Part shown: one piece after another, positions 46,015 through 56,505 of the stretch
Numbering within the stretch: the stretch's first letter is position 1
How the letters are laid out: each line of letters starts with the position of its first letter
DNA from: Variovorax boronicumulans
GTDB lineage: Bacteria; Pseudomonadota; Gammaproteobacteria; Burkholderiales; Burkholderiaceae_C
Length of the DNA: 64,000 nt
Reading direction: 5' to 3'
Assembly: GCF_019352895.1 (NCBI RefSeq)
Contig: NZ_JAAAFX010000009.1
Location: forward strand, 124,001-188,000
Made by a program: the position numbers and the translations under genes
The notes under the pieces: generated by a model
The model's input: only the letters and a program-made list of their open reading frames with translations
Told to the model about the DNA's origin: nothing
Database searches by the model: none

Positions 46015-47112
46015 GTGAAGACCGCTCCTCCAATTTTAACGACCGCCCTCGACCGCCTGATCGGCCGGGCCATTCAGCGCGCCGGTGGCTGGCTGCCGTT
46101 CGACCGCTTCATGGCGCTGGCGCTCTACGCGCCCGGCATGGGCTACTACGCGAACGCCAGCCGCAAGTTCGGCCACATGCCCTCGTCCGGCAGCGATTTC
46201 GTCACCGCGCCCGAGCTCACGCCGCTGTTCGGCCAGGCGCTCGCGGTGCAGGTGGACGAGGCGCTCAAGCAGACCGGCACCGACGAGGTCTGGGAATTCG
46301 GCGCCGGCTCGGGCGCGCTGGCGCTGCAACTGCTGGACACGCTGGGCGAGCGCATCGCGCGCTACCGCATCGTCGACCTGTCGGGCTCGCTGCGCGTGCG
46401 CCAGCAGGAGACGCTGGCGGCGCATGCGGGCAAGGTCGAGTGGCTCAGCGAACTGCCCGCGGCGATGCGCGGCGTGGTGGTCGGCAACGAGGTGCTCGAC
46501 GCGATGCCGGTGCAGCTGCTGGCACGCGCCGGCGGCCATTGGTTCGAGCGTGGCGTGGTCGCGGGCGCGCAGGGCGGCTGGGCCTGGGAGGATCGCCCGA
46601 CGCTGCTGCGGCCGCCGCTGGACATCGAGGGCGAGCACGACTACCTGACCGAGATCCATCCGCAGGCGCAGGCCTTCGTCGCGACCCTGGCCGACCGGCT
46701 CACGCAGGGCGCGGCCTTCCTGATCGACTACGGCTTCCCCGAGTCGGAGTACTACCACCCGCAGCGCCACATGGGCACCGTGATGTGTCACCAGGGCCAC
46801 CAAGCCGACGGCGACCCGCTGGTGGCGGTGGGCGCCAAGGACATCACGGCGCACGTCGATTTCACCGGCATCGCGCTGGCCGCGCAGGACGCGGGCCTGG
46901 CGGTGCTGGGCTATGCGAGCCAGGGGCGGTTTTTGATCAATTGCGGGCTGCTGGCGCTGTCGGACCAGGCCAGCATCGCACAGCGTGCGCTGGCCGCGCA
47001 CCTGGTGCACGAGCACGAGATGGGCGAACTGTTCAAAGTGATCGCGCTGGGCGCCGGCGAGCCCTGGGAGCCGCTGGGCTTCGCCGAGGGCGACCGCAGC
47101 CACACGCTGTAG
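46015..47112 (+). CDS. MidA/NDUFAF7-family SAM-dependent methyltransferase
   Basis: This 365-residue protein belongs to the DUF185/NDUFAF7 family, whose mitochondrial member methylates an arginine of the complex I subunit NDUFS2. Signature blocks are GYYANASRKFG, SGSDFVTAPELTPLFG, the SAM loop EFGAGSGALALQLL, VVGNEVLDAMPVQ and FLIDYGFPESEYYHP. The start is GTG at 46015; GACAAT at 46002-46007 ends seven bases before it. The bacterial target is unproven; a role in complex I assembly is inferred from the family. Confidence 0.87.
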   Translation: MKTAPPILTTALDRLIGRAIQRAGGWLPFDRFMALALYAPGMGYYANASRKFGHMPSSGSDFVTAPELTPLFGQALAVQVDEALKQTGTDEVWEFGAGSGALALQLLDTLGERIARYRIVDLSGSLRVRQQETLAAHAGKVEWLSELPAAMRGVVVGNEVLDAMPVQLLARAGGHWFERGVVAGAQGGWAWEDRPTLLRPPLDIEGEHDYLTEIHPQAQAFVATLADRLTQGAAFLIDYGFPESEYYHPQRHMGTVMCHQGHQADGDPLVAVGAKDITAHVDFTGIALAAQDAGLAVLGYASQGRFLINCGLLALSDQASIAQRALAAHLVHEHEMGELFKVIALGAGEPWEPLGFAEGDRSHTL

Positions 47113-47125
47113 CCGCGGGGAACGT

Positions 47126-47497
47126 TCAGCGGTTGCGCACCTTGCGCAGTTCTTCCCGCAGGAACTCGCCGGCCTCGCGCGGCGGTGCATCGCCGACCTT
47201 CACCTTGTAGGGCTTGCCGGTCATCTCCGAGCGCGAGGCGCAGAGGTCGATGAAGTCCTCGGCGCTCGTGATCTTCTCCTTGAAGTAGGCGTACTTCGCC
47301 TGCATGTGCTGCGCCGCCTCGGCCGAGGTGTGGGCCGTGCCGTTGCGCATGAAGCTCAGCGTCGTCATCTGCTCCACGCGCTGGATCAGCGCGGTGATCG
47401 TCGCGTGCTCGTCGGCCGAGGGCGTGGCCAGCGCGAGCGACGCGCAGGTCAGCAGCACGGCGGGCAGCAGCCGCTTCAGCCATCGAACCCATGCCAT
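47126..47497 (-). CDS. DUF5329 secreted protein
   Basis: This 123-residue protein has an N-terminal signal peptide (LKRLLPAVLLTCASLALA) and a mature part with FMRNGTAHTSAEAAQHMQAK and SAEDFIDLCASRSEMTGKPYK, the pattern of the DUF5329 family. Function unknown; presumably periplasmic. The ATG giving MAWVRWLKRLL was chosen because it places the positive residues directly before the hydrophobic core. It converges with the MidA gene, 13 bases apart. Confidence 0.8.
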   Translation of the reverse strand: MAWVRWLKRLLPAVLLTCASLALATPSADEHATITALIQRVEQMTTLSFMRNGTAHTSAEAAQHMQAKYAYFKEKITSAEDFIDLCASRSEMTGKPYKVKVGDAPPREAGEFLREELRKVRNR

Positions 47498-47612
47498 GCC
47501 GTGTCTTTCGTGAACCTGAGATGAGCCCATGCTAGACAGGGCTGCCATGCCATGTCAAACGCGCTCGGGTCTAATCGACCCTCCGCAACGGCTTCCGTCC
47601 TCTTTGCTTCCC

Positions 47613-48398
47613 ATGCGCCCCCTGCCCGACCTGCTCCGCACTGCCCATGCCCTCGCCGACGCGGCGGCGGCCCAATCGATGGCGTATTTCCGCACGCCGC
47701 TGGACATCATCACCAAGGCCGACGAAAGCCCGGTGACGCTGGCCGACCGCGCCGCCGAGACCGCCATGCGCACCGCGCTGGCCGCCGCACTGCCGGAAGA
47801 CGGCATCTACGGCGAGGAGCACGGCCAGGAGCGGCTCGAGGCCGGCCGCGTCTGGGTCATCGACCCGATCGACGGCACGCGCAGCTTCATCACCGGCTCG
47901 CCGCTGTGGGGCACGCTGATCGGCGTGCTCGAAGGCGATCGCGTGGTGCTCGGCATGGTCGACATGCCGGTGCTGGGCGAACGCTGGGTCGGCCAGGCCG
48001 GCGTGGGCGCCCACCGCAACGGCGTGGCCGTGCGCGTGAGCGGCTGCAGCGAGATCGCCCAGGCGCGCATCGTCACCACCTCGCCCGACATCTTCGATGC
48101 CGCCGACTGGCAGGCCTTCGACGCGCTGAGCCGGCGCTGCGCGATGCGCCGCTTCGGCGGCGACTGCTACGGCTATGCGCAGCTGGCCGGCGGCACCATC
48201 GACCTGGTGGTCGAGACCGGCCTGCAGCCCTACGACTACCTCGGCCCGGCCGGGCTGATCGAGGCCGCGGGCGGCGTGATCACCGACTGGGAAGGGCGCG
48301 CGCTGGGCCTGCAGTCGAACGGCCGCGTGGTGGCCGCCGCCACGCCCGAACTGCATCGCCAGGCGCTGGCCGCGCTGGCGGCATCGGCCGCCGCTTGA
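47613..48398 (+). CDS. Inositol-monophosphatase-family phosphatase, HisN-like
   Basis: This 261-residue metal-dependent phosphatase has the IMPase motifs GEEHGQE, WVIDPIDGTRSFITGSPLWG (metal-binding DPIDGT) and the C-terminal YDYLGPAGLIEAAGGVITDW. RSFITGSPLWGTL is typical of monofunctional histidinol-phosphate phosphatases (HisN), which carry out the penultimate step of histidine synthesis; inositol-1-phosphate is an alternative substrate. The other his genes are not nearby. A TCTAAT at about 47570 could be the -10 of its promoter, leaving about 37 bases of leader. Confidence 0.85.
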   Translation: MRPLPDLLRTAHALADAAAAQSMAYFRTPLDIITKADESPVTLADRAAETAMRTALAAALPEDGIYGEEHGQERLEAGRVWVIDPIDGTRSFITGSPLWGTLIGVLEGDRVVLGMVDMPVLGERWVGQAGVGAHRNGVAVRVSGCSEIAQARIVTTSPDIFDAADWQAFDALSRRCAMRRFGGDCYGYAQLAGGTIDLVVETGLQPYDYLGPAGLIEAAGGVITDWEGRALGLQSNGRVVAAATPELHRQALAALAASAAA

Positions 48399-48408
48399 GC
48401 GCTGCGCG

Positions 48409-48603
48409 ATGATCCGCTGGCTGATCGTCGTGGTGCTGGCGCTGGTGCTCATGAGCGGGCTCACGACGTGGCTGCGGCGCTTCGGCTTCGGGCGGCTGCC
48501 CGGCGACTTCGTGTTCCGGCTCTTCGGGCGCGAGTGGCAACTGCCGATCGCCAGCACGCTGCTGCTGAGCATGATCGCCGCGCTGGTGGCGAAACTGATC
48601 TGA
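48409..48603 (+). CDS. DUF2905 small membrane protein
   Basis: This 64-residue protein has two transmembrane helices (MIRWLIVVVLALVLMSGL and IASTLLLSMIAALVAKL) joined by a loop with FGRLPGDFVF, the DUF2905 signature. Function unknown. It begins ten bases after the HisN-like gene, so the two are probably co-transcribed. Confidence 0.85.
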   Translation: MIRWLIVVVLALVLMSGLTTWLRRFGFGRLPGDFVFRLFGREWQLPIASTLLLSMIAALVAKLI

Positions 48604-48630
48604 CGACAGAGAAGAAAAGGAAGAGACGAC

Positions 48631-49560
48631 ATGAGAGCGTGCGTGGACATCGGCGGCACCAAGGTCGCCGTCAGCCTGGCCGAAGCCGGCAGCGAACAGC
48701 TGCAGGCCCGCCAGACCGAGCCGACCGCCAAGACCGGCGACAACGATGCGGTCGCGCAGCAGGTGCTGCGCCTCATCGATGCGGCCTGCGCCCAGGCCGG
48801 CGTGTCGGCCCAGACCATCGAGAGCGTGGGCGTCTCCTCGGCCGGCCCCTTCGTGCTCAAGGACGGCTGCGTCGAACTCGCCACCCCCAACATCTGCGGC
48901 GGCCTGGCCGGCCCGGCCCGAGGCCTGCCCAACGACTGGATGACCGCCGTGGTCGAGGCGCCCTTGCGCCAGCGTTTCGCCCGCGTGCGCGTCGAGAACG
49001 ACGCGGTCGCGGCGCTCGAGGCCGAGCGCCGCTGGGGCGCGCTCCAGGGCATGGACCATTGCGCCTACGTGACCTGGAGCACCGGCGTGGGCGTCGGCCT
49101 GTGCGTCGACGGCCATGCCTTGCGCGGCAAGAACGGCAACGCCGGCCATGCGGGCCACACCTTCGTTTCGGACGACGACAACCATGACGCGCTGTGCGGC
49201 TGCGGCAACGTGGGCGACGTCGAGGGCCTGATCGCCGGCAACTCCGTGGAACGGCGCTTCACCCAACCCGCGGCCGCGCTGTTCGCCGCGGCCGTGGCCG
49301 GCGAGCCGCAGGCGCTGCAGCGCACCGACGCGCTGTGCCGCGTGATGGGCCGCATGCTCTACAACCTGGTGGCCACGCTCGACCTGCAGGCCATCAGCCT
49401 GGGCGGCAGCGTGTACTGGCACAACCGCGAATTCCTGCTGCCACGGCTGCAGGCCGAGATCGACGGCCGGCTGCTGCCGCTGACGCGCGGCGTGCGGCTG
49501 CTGTCGGCAGGGCTGGGCGACAAGGTCGGCGACTACGCGGCGCTGGCGCTGGTCGACTGA
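48631..49560 (+). CDS. ROK-family sugar kinase
   Basis: This 309-residue ROK protein has the phosphate-1 motif ACVDIGGTKVAVSL, VENDAVAALEAE, WSTGVGVGL and GHAGHTFV with the conserved zinc-ligand His. The following zinc motif reads CGCGNVGDVEG, so the third cysteine of the usual CxCGxxGCxE is an aspartate. There is no N-terminal HTH, so it is an enzyme rather than a repressor. Glucokinase or another hexose kinase is likely; substrate unassigned. Confidence 0.87.
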   Translation: MRACVDIGGTKVAVSLAEAGSEQLQARQTEPTAKTGDNDAVAQQVLRLIDAACAQAGVSAQTIESVGVSSAGPFVLKDGCVELATPNICGGLAGPARGLPNDWMTAVVEAPLRQRFARVRVENDAVAALEAERRWGALQGMDHCAYVTWSTGVGVGLCVDGHALRGKNGNAGHAGHTFVSDDDNHDALCGCGNVGDVEGLIAGNSVERRFTQPAAALFAAAVAGEPQALQRTDALCRVMGRMLYNLVATLDLQAISLGGSVYWHNREFLLPRLQAEIDGRLLPLTRGVRLLSAGLGDKVGDYAALALVD

Positions 49561-49566
49561 GTCGGC

Positions 49567-50325
49567 CTACAGGAACATGCCGCCCGACGCCTCGATGCGC
49601 TGACCGTTGATCCAGCCGTTGCCCGGCTGCAGCAGCAGCGAGATCGCGCCGCCGATGTCGTCAGGCAGGCCGACGCGTCCCAGGGCGGTCTGGCTGGCGA
49701 TCATGGCGTTGAGCTGCGGGTTGTCGCGCACCATGCCGCCGCTGAAGTCGGTCTCGATCGCGCCCGGCGCCACCACGTTGACGGCGATGCCGCGCGGCCC
49801 CAGCTCCTTCGCGAGGTAGCGCGTCAGCACCTCGATGGCGCCCTTCATCGACGCATAGGCCGAAGAGCCGGGCAGGGTGAAGCGGGCCAGGCCGCTCGAG
49901 ACGTTGACGATGCGTCCGCCGTCCGCGAGCAGCGGCAGCAGCGCCTGGGTCAGGAAGAAGGGCCCTTTGAAATGGACGTCGACCAGGGTGTCGAACTGCG
50001 CCTCGGTGGTGTCCGCGAAGGCCGCATGCGTGCCGATGCCGGCGTTGTTCACCAGATGATCGAAGGTCGCGCGCTGCCAGGTGCGGGCCAGCGCCGCCTT
50101 CACCTGCGCGGCGAAGGCCGGGAAGCTGGCGCTCTGCGCGACGTCCAGCGGCAGCGCCACCGCGCGGCGGCCCAGCGCTTCGATCTCGCCCACCAGCTGC
50201 TGTGCTTCGTCGGCGCCGCTGCGGTAGGTCAGGATCAGATCGGACCCTTGGCGGGCCAGGTGCTGGGCGGTGTTCCTGCCGAGGCCGCGGCTCGCGCCGG
50301 TGATGAGGGCGATGGGTGCGTTCAT
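49567..50325 (-). CDS. SDR-family oxidoreductase
   Basis: This 252-residue short-chain dehydrogenase has the coenzyme-binding TGASRGLGRN, NNAGIGTH, and the catalytic Ser and YASMK. The C-terminal GWINGQRIEASGGMFL is typical of classical SDRs. It is divergent from a LysR regulator whose start is 110 bases away, a common arrangement in which the regulator controls the oxidoreductase. Substrate unknown. Confidence 0.88.
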   Translation of the reverse strand: MNAPIALITGASRGLGRNTAQHLARQGSDLILTYRSGADEAQQLVGEIEALGRRAVALPLDVAQSASFPAFAAQVKAALARTWQRATFDHLVNNAGIGTHAAFADTTEAQFDTLVDVHFKGPFFLTQALLPLLADGGRIVNVSSGLARFTLPGSSAYASMKGAIEVLTRYLAKELGPRGIAVNVVAPGAIETDFSGGMVRDNPQLNAMIASQTALGRVGLPDDIGGAISLLLQPGNGWINGQRIEASGGMFL

Positions 50326-50435
50326 GGTCTGTCCTGAAGGGGTTGTGATCGGTGAATGGACTTTAGGAAAAGACAGTCCAGCGATAAATCCCCGAAAGAA
50401 GACCTGACTGTTCAGATGTGGAGAACAATGCGCCC

Positions 50436-51347
50436 ATGAGCATGGACCTCGGCGCGCTGCGCACCTTCGTCAAGGTCGCCGAACTGGCGAGCTTCACCCG
50501 CGCCGCCGAGCAGCTGGGCATGCCCAAGGCACGGGTCTCGACCACGGTGCAGCAGCTCGAGGCCGAGCTGGGCACGCGGCTCCTGCACCGCACCACGCGC
50601 ACGGTGCGCCTCACAGCCGATGGCGAGCAGTTCCGCGAGCGCTGTCTGCTGCTGCTGGCCGACGCGGACGAGTTGCAGTCGCTGTTCCAGCGCGCCCCCG
50701 GCGCCTTGCGCGGCCGGCTGCGGGTCGACGTGCCGATCGGCATGGCGCAGGCGGTGCTGATGCCGCGGCTGCCCGCCTTCCTGGCCGCGCATCCGCAGCT
50801 GGCGCTCGAACTCAGCACCACCGACCGCCGGGTCGACCTGGTGCACGAGGGTTTCGACTGCGTGCTGCGCGTGGGCGCGCTCGAAGCCTCCGAACTGGTG
50901 GCGCGCCGGCTGGGCGAACTGGCGCAGGTCAACGTCGCCAGTCCGGCCTATCTCGCGCTGCATGGCGTGCCGCACACGCTCGACGACCTGGCTTCGCACC
51001 GGCTGGTGCGCTACGCGCCGGGGTTGGGCGCCGGGCCGGCCTTGTGGGAGTACCAGGAAGAGGGCCAGTACCGGACGCTGGCCATGCCGAGCGCGCTGAC
51101 CGTGACCAGCAGCGACGCCTACCAGTCGGCCTGCCTGGCCGGCCTGGGCCTGATCCAGGCGCCGGTCATCGGCATGCAGCCGCTGATCGACGCGGGCCGG
51201 CTGGTGCGGGTGCTGCCCGGCTTCGATGCGCCGGCGATGCCGGTGTCGCTGCTCTATGCGCACCGGCGCCAGCTGTCGAAGCGGGTGCAGGCGCTGATGG
51301 CCTGGATGGACGAAGTGCTCGCGCCCTTCCTGGCCGGCAAGCCCTGA
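50436..51347 (+). CDS. LysR-family transcriptional regulator
   Basis: This 303-residue regulator has an N-terminal winged HTH (ALRTFVKVAELASFTRAAEQLGM split over residues ~5-27) and a C-terminal effector domain. It resembles the DsdC/YafC-type subgroup that regulates adjacent oxidoreductases. The ATG at 50436 has GGAGAA ten bases upstream; a GTG 18 bases earlier is a weaker alternative. Divergent from the SDR gene, which is its likely target. Confidence 0.9.
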   Translation: MSMDLGALRTFVKVAELASFTRAAEQLGMPKARVSTTVQQLEAELGTRLLHRTTRTVRLTADGEQFRERCLLLLADADELQSLFQRAPGALRGRLRVDVPIGMAQAVLMPRLPAFLAAHPQLALELSTTDRRVDLVHEGFDCVLRVGALEASELVARRLGELAQVNVASPAYLALHGVPHTLDDLASHRLVRYAPGLGAGPALWEYQEEGQYRTLAMPSALTVTSSDAYQSACLAGLGLIQAPVIGMQPLIDAGRLVRVLPGFDAPAMPVSLLYAHRRQLSKRVQALMAWMDEVLAPFLAGKP

Positions 51348-51356
51348 ACGCGGCGT

Positions 51357-52738
<1,382 letters not shown>

Positions 52739-52742
<4 letters not shown>

Positions 52743-53494
52743 AGCTTGACCTCCGGGCGCGGCCCGTTGGCGAGCAGGTCGCGCGCCTCGAGAAGCCACT
52801 CGTAGACCGCCAGCGTTGAGTCGAGCCGGTGCAGCGCCTGCGTGGGCCCGGAGCCGACCTTGATCGCGATGCCGCCGCGCGGCTGCACGACGGCGAAGCC
52901 GCTCTCGTCGGTGGTGTCGTCGCCCGCAAAGACCGGCACCCGGCCGGCGAAGGGGGCCTCGTGCAGGAAGGCGTCGATGGCGATGCCCTTGTTGATGCCC
53001 GCCGGCTTGACCTCGAACACGAACTTGCCGTGCAGCAGTTCCAGCTGCGGCTGGCCATCGAGCACACGGACCATGGCCTCGCGGCAGATGGCTTCCAGGT
53101 CGGGCGCCATGCGGTAGTGCAGCGCGATCGCCGCATGCTTGCGCTCCACCAGCAGGCCGGGATGGGCGCCCGCGAGCTCGTTGCAGGCCTCGAGCACGAA
53201 GCCCAGGTCGGGCGCGCGCTGCTCCTGCATGTGGCCTTCGGCATCGCGGCGCTGCACGCCGTGCTCGCCGGCGGCCGGCAGGCGCAGCGGTGCGAGGAAA
53301 CGGTCGATCGCGTCGATCTGCCGGCCCGACACGATGGCCAGTGCGCCGCCCAGCAGTTCGTGCAGATCGGTCAGCAGGGCGACGAGGGCGGGTGGGACTT
53401 CGATGGCCTCCGGCGTTTCGGCGAGGGCCACGAGGGTCCCGTCGAAGTCGAGGAAGAGGGCGGCGTCGGGGGTGAGTCTTGGAGGCGTCTGCAT
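52739..53494 (-). CDS. otsB: Trehalose-6-phosphate phosphatase
   Basis: This 251-residue HAD-superfamily phosphatase has the nucleophile motif LFLDFDGTLVAL, the SGR motif in IVSGRQIDAIDRF, the cap-domain Lys in GKFVFEVKPAGINKG and the acidic motif FAGDDTTDESGF. Length fits E. coli OtsB (266). It is the first gene of the otsB-otsA pair; a TAAGGT hexamer about nine bases before the ATG is the best promoter candidate. Confidence 0.94.
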
Positions 53495-53557
53495 CGGTCT
53501 GTCACCTTAGCAGCGCGCCGTGCCGTGCCGCGTCGGCCAAAGCCGCGACCCTTGCGT

Positions 53558-54817
53558 TCAGCCCGAAGTCTGGAGCCAGGCGGCGACGGCGGCCGTGCGC
53601 GCACGTGCCACCGCCTCGCCGATCGCCGGCCCGGTGGCGCCGGCCGCCGCCGCAGCCTGCGCGATCGGGCGCGTGGCCACCGCCAGTGCGGCGTCCAGTG
53701 CGGCCTGCAGGCGGTCGCGCTGGGGGTAGGCGCGTTCCTCGAAGCCCAGCCGGCCGCGCGCGTCGCATTCGCAGGCCTGCAGCACCTGCGTGAAGCGCTG
53801 CGGCTTGCGCAGCGCGTCGCAGCGCTCCAGCAGCCGCATCAGCGCCGCGGCGCCCAGTTCGGCGCTGCGGTGGATGTTGCCGTGCTCGCGCGCCACCACC
53901 TCGGCCAGCTCGCGCAACTCGACCGGCACACGCCAGCGTTCGCACACCGCCTGCAGCAGCTTGACGCTGCGCTGCTCATGGCCGATGTGGCGCGGCAGCA
54001 CGTCGGCCCGCGTCGTGCCCTTGCCCAGGTCGTGCACCAGGCAGGCGAAGCGCACCGGCAGGGGCGCTTCCAGCTGTGCCGCCATGTCGAGCACCAGCAT
54101 CAGGTGCACGCCGGTGTCGATCTCGGGGTGGTGCGCCTCCGGCTGCGGCACGCCCCAGAGGCGGTCCACCTCGGGCAGCAGCACGGCCAGGGCGCCGCAG
54201 TCGCGCAGCACCTCGAACATGCGCGAGGGCTTGGCTTCCATCAGGCCGCGCGACAGCTCCTGCCAGACGCGCTCGGGCACCAGCGCGTCGACCTCGCCGG
54301 CGGCCACCATCTCGCGCATCAGCCCCAGGGTTTCCGGTGCGATCCCGAAATCGGCGAAGCGGGCCGCGAAGCGCGCCACGCGCAGGATGCGCACCGGGTC
54401 TTCGCGGAAGGCGTCGGTGACATGGCGCAGCACCTTGTCCTTGAGATCCCGCTGGCCATGGAAGGGGTCGACGAGGTCCGCCGCCTCGGGTGCGGCGGCG
54501 CCTGCGCGTTCCGCCGGCAGCGCGATCGCGTTGACCGTGAGGTCGCGCCGCGCCAGGTCCTGCTCGAGCGTGACGTCGGGCGACGCATGCACCACGAAGC
54601 CGCGGTAGCCCGGCGCGCTCTTGCGTTCGGTGCGGGCCAGCGCGTACTCCTCGCGCGTGCGCGGATGCAGGAACACCGGGAAATCGCGCCCCACGGGCAG
54701 GTAGCCGAGTGCGCCCATCTGTTCGGGCGTGGCACCCACCACCACCCAGTCACGGTCGCTCCCGGAGCGGCCCAGCAGCGCATCGCGGATCGCGCCGCCG
54801 ACGAGGAAAGTCTTCAT
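53558..54817 (-). CDS. cca: Multifunctional CCA-adding tRNA nucleotidyltransferase
   Basis: This 419-residue enzyme adds or repairs the 3' CCA of tRNAs. The class II nucleotidyltransferase head has VGGAIRDALLGRSGSDRDWVV with the DxD metal pair, RDLTVNAIAL and RVARFAARFADF. An HD domain (LVHDLGKGTT) lies in the second half, giving the additional phosphohydrolase activity of proteobacterial Cca. Length matches E. coli (412). TACACT, six bases before the ATG (54829 down to 54824), fits the leaderless pattern seen elsewhere. Confidence 0.94.
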   Translation of the reverse strand: MKTFLVGGAIRDALLGRSGSDRDWVVVGATPEQMGALGYLPVGRDFPVFLHPRTREEYALARTERKSAPGYRGFVVHASPDVTLEQDLARRDLTVNAIALPAERAGAAAPEAADLVDPFHGQRDLKDKVLRHVTDAFREDPVRILRVARFAARFADFGIAPETLGLMREMVAAGEVDALVPERVWQELSRGLMEAKPSRMFEVLRDCGALAVLLPEVDRLWGVPQPEAHHPEIDTGVHLMLVLDMAAQLEAPLPVRFACLVHDLGKGTTRADVLPRHIGHEQRSVKLLQAVCERWRVPVELRELAEVVAREHGNIHRSAELGAAALMRLLERCDALRKPQRFTQVLQACECDARGRLGFEERAYPQRDRLQAALDAALAVATRPIAQAAAAAGATGPAIGEAVARARTAAVAAWLQTSG

Positions 54818-54935
54818 GGGTCAAGTGTAGGGAGAATCCCTTGGTGAAAAAAGCACGATCGTTCGTTAAGCTGCCGGAGCCGGTCAGCGGACCCCCCGCG
54901 GCGTGCCGGCGGCAATCCATGGAGGCTTTCGTCAA

Positions 54936-55661
54936 ATGAAGAAAACAATGTATGCCCTCACGGCCCTGGCCGTTCTGGGATCGGGCAGTGCCCTGGCCCA
55001 GAACGCGGGCGACTGGGTGCTCGGCGCGGGCTGGATTCATCTCGCGCCCCAGGATTCGAGCAAGCCGCTGACCTTCACCTCGCCGATCAACGCGGTCGTG
55101 CCGGGCTCCGGCTCCGGCGTGGACAGCTCGAACACCCTGGGCCTGAGCGCGGTGTATTTCATCGACAGCCGCTGGGCCGTCGAGGGCGTGTTCGGCGTGC
55201 CGCCGAAGTTCAACCTGCAGGGGGAAGGCTCGCTGGCACCCATCGGCAAATTGGGCGAGGCCAAGCAATGGAGTCCGACGCTGCTGGCCAAGTACTACTT
55301 CGGCAACGGCAACGATGCCTTCCGTCCCTTCCTGGGCGTGGGCGCGACCTACGTCTGGTACAGCGACGTCAGCCTGACCCCGGGCCTGCAGGGTGCGCTG
55401 GGCGGTCGCCTGGGCCTGCCGCCAGGCGCCACCAGCACCAGCGCCAAGCTCGACAAGTCCTTCGCGCCGGTGTTCAACCTCGGCGCGGCCTGGCAGTTCG
55501 ACAAGCACTGGGGCGTGTCCTTCTCGGTCTCGTACATCCCGCTCAAGACCACCGCCAAGCTCACCACGCGCACCCTCGGCGGGACCACCGTGGCGACCAG
55601 CGAGGCTCGCCTGAAGCTGGACCCGATCGTGACCTACCTGTCGGCCACCTACCGTTTCTGA
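54936..55661 (+). CDS. OmpW-family outer membrane protein
   Basis: This 241-residue protein has a signal peptide (MKKTMYALTALAVLGSGSALA, cleavage after ALA) and an eight-stranded beta-barrel of the OmpW type. Features are GWIHLAPQDSSKPL, YFIDSRWAVEGVFGVP, RPFLGVGATYVWYSD and a C-terminal Phe (SATYRF), the signal for BamA insertion. OmpW proteins let small hydrophobic compounds through the outer membrane. GGAGG ten bases upstream supports the ATG at 54936. A strong terminator follows. Confidence 0.92.
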   Translation: MKKTMYALTALAVLGSGSALAQNAGDWVLGAGWIHLAPQDSSKPLTFTSPINAVVPGSGSGVDSSNTLGLSAVYFIDSRWAVEGVFGVPPKFNLQGEGSLAPIGKLGEAKQWSPTLLAKYYFGNGNDAFRPFLGVGATYVWYSDVSLTPGLQGALGGRLGLPPGATSTSAKLDKSFAPVFNLGAAWQFDKHWGVSFSVSYIPLKTTAKLTTRTLGGTTVATSEARLKLDPIVTYLSATYRF

Positions 55662-55687
55662 TCGTCATTGCTGTCACACACGAAAAA

Positions 55688-55712
55688 ACGCCGCGCATCG
55701 CGCGGCGTTTTT
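55688..55712. terminator. Bidirectional Rho-independent terminator
   Basis: ACGCCGCGC (55688-55696) pairs with GCGCGGCGT (55700-55708) around a three-base loop, with A-run before and T-run after. It serves the OmpW gene (plus) and the GST gene (minus), which converge here. Confidence 0.92.
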
Positions 55713-55731
55713 CGTGGCACGCGGCCGTTGT

Positions 55732-56421
55732 TCAGTCGCGCAGGCGGTAGGGCTCGTCGACCACCACGAAGGCGTGCTCTTCGAGCGCCGCGTCGGTCCA
55801 GGTCTTGACGCCAGGCAGCGCATGCACGCGCGCGACATAGGCCGCGACCTCGGGCGGCACCGGCAGCGCGTAGGTCTTCAGGCGCGAAGCCATGGGCGCG
55901 TAGTAGGCGTCGGCGATGCTGAAGTCGCCGAACAGCATCGGCCCGCCATGGCGGGCCAGCAGGCCGCCCCACAGTTGCACCAGCCGCGCCAGTTCGCCGC
56001 GCACGTCGGCGCGGTCGCGCATCAGCAGCCGGCCCTGCGATGCCAGGTCGGCCTCGACGTTCATGCCGCAATGGTTGCGGATGGCGCGGAAGCCCGCATG
56101 CATCTCGGCGCAGGCGCTGCGCGCTTCGGCCCGCCGCGCCTTGTCCGCCGGCCACAGCGCCCTCTCGGGGAAGGATTCGGCCAGGTACTCGGCGATGGCC
56201 AGGGTGTCGGACACCACGATCTCGCCGTCGACCAGGAAAGGCACGGTGCCCGCGGGATTGAGCGGCTGCACGGTCTTCCTGAACTGCGAATCGGGCTCGG
56301 AGAAATCGTCGCCGAAGCGGACCATCACCTCCTCGAAGGGAATGCCGGCCTGGGTCATCAGCACCCAGGGGCGCATGGACCACGAGGAGTAGTTCTTGTT
56401 GCCGATGTAGAGCTGGAGCAT
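55732..56421 (-). CDS. Glutathione S-transferase
   Basis: This 229-residue protein has a thioredoxin-like N-terminal domain (YIGNKNYSSWSMRPWVLM, with catalytic Ser region; NPAGTVPFLVDGEIVVSDTLAIAEYL) and an all-helical C-terminal domain (FGDFSIADAYYAPMA). The YSSWSMR motif is characteristic of a bacterial GST group often annotated as class zeta/theta-like. Substrate unknown. The ATG giving MLQLYIGN is preferred over one ten codons upstream. Confidence 0.87.
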   Translation of the reverse strand: MLQLYIGNKNYSSWSMRPWVLMTQAGIPFEEVMVRFGDDFSEPDSQFRKTVQPLNPAGTVPFLVDGEIVVSDTLAIAEYLAESFPERALWPADKARRAEARSACAEMHAGFRAIRNHCGMNVEADLASQGRLLMRDRADVRGELARLVQLWGGLLARHGGPMLFGDFSIADAYYAPMASRLKTYALPVPPEVAAYVARVHALPGVKTWTDAALEEHAFVVVDEPYRLRD

Positions 56422-56505
56422 GGCGATTCTTCCGCGACCAAAAGACACCATGCTAGCGCCGCCGCGGCCGCCGATTGATGCCCAAGCGCGGCGCCACTGA
56501 TGCGT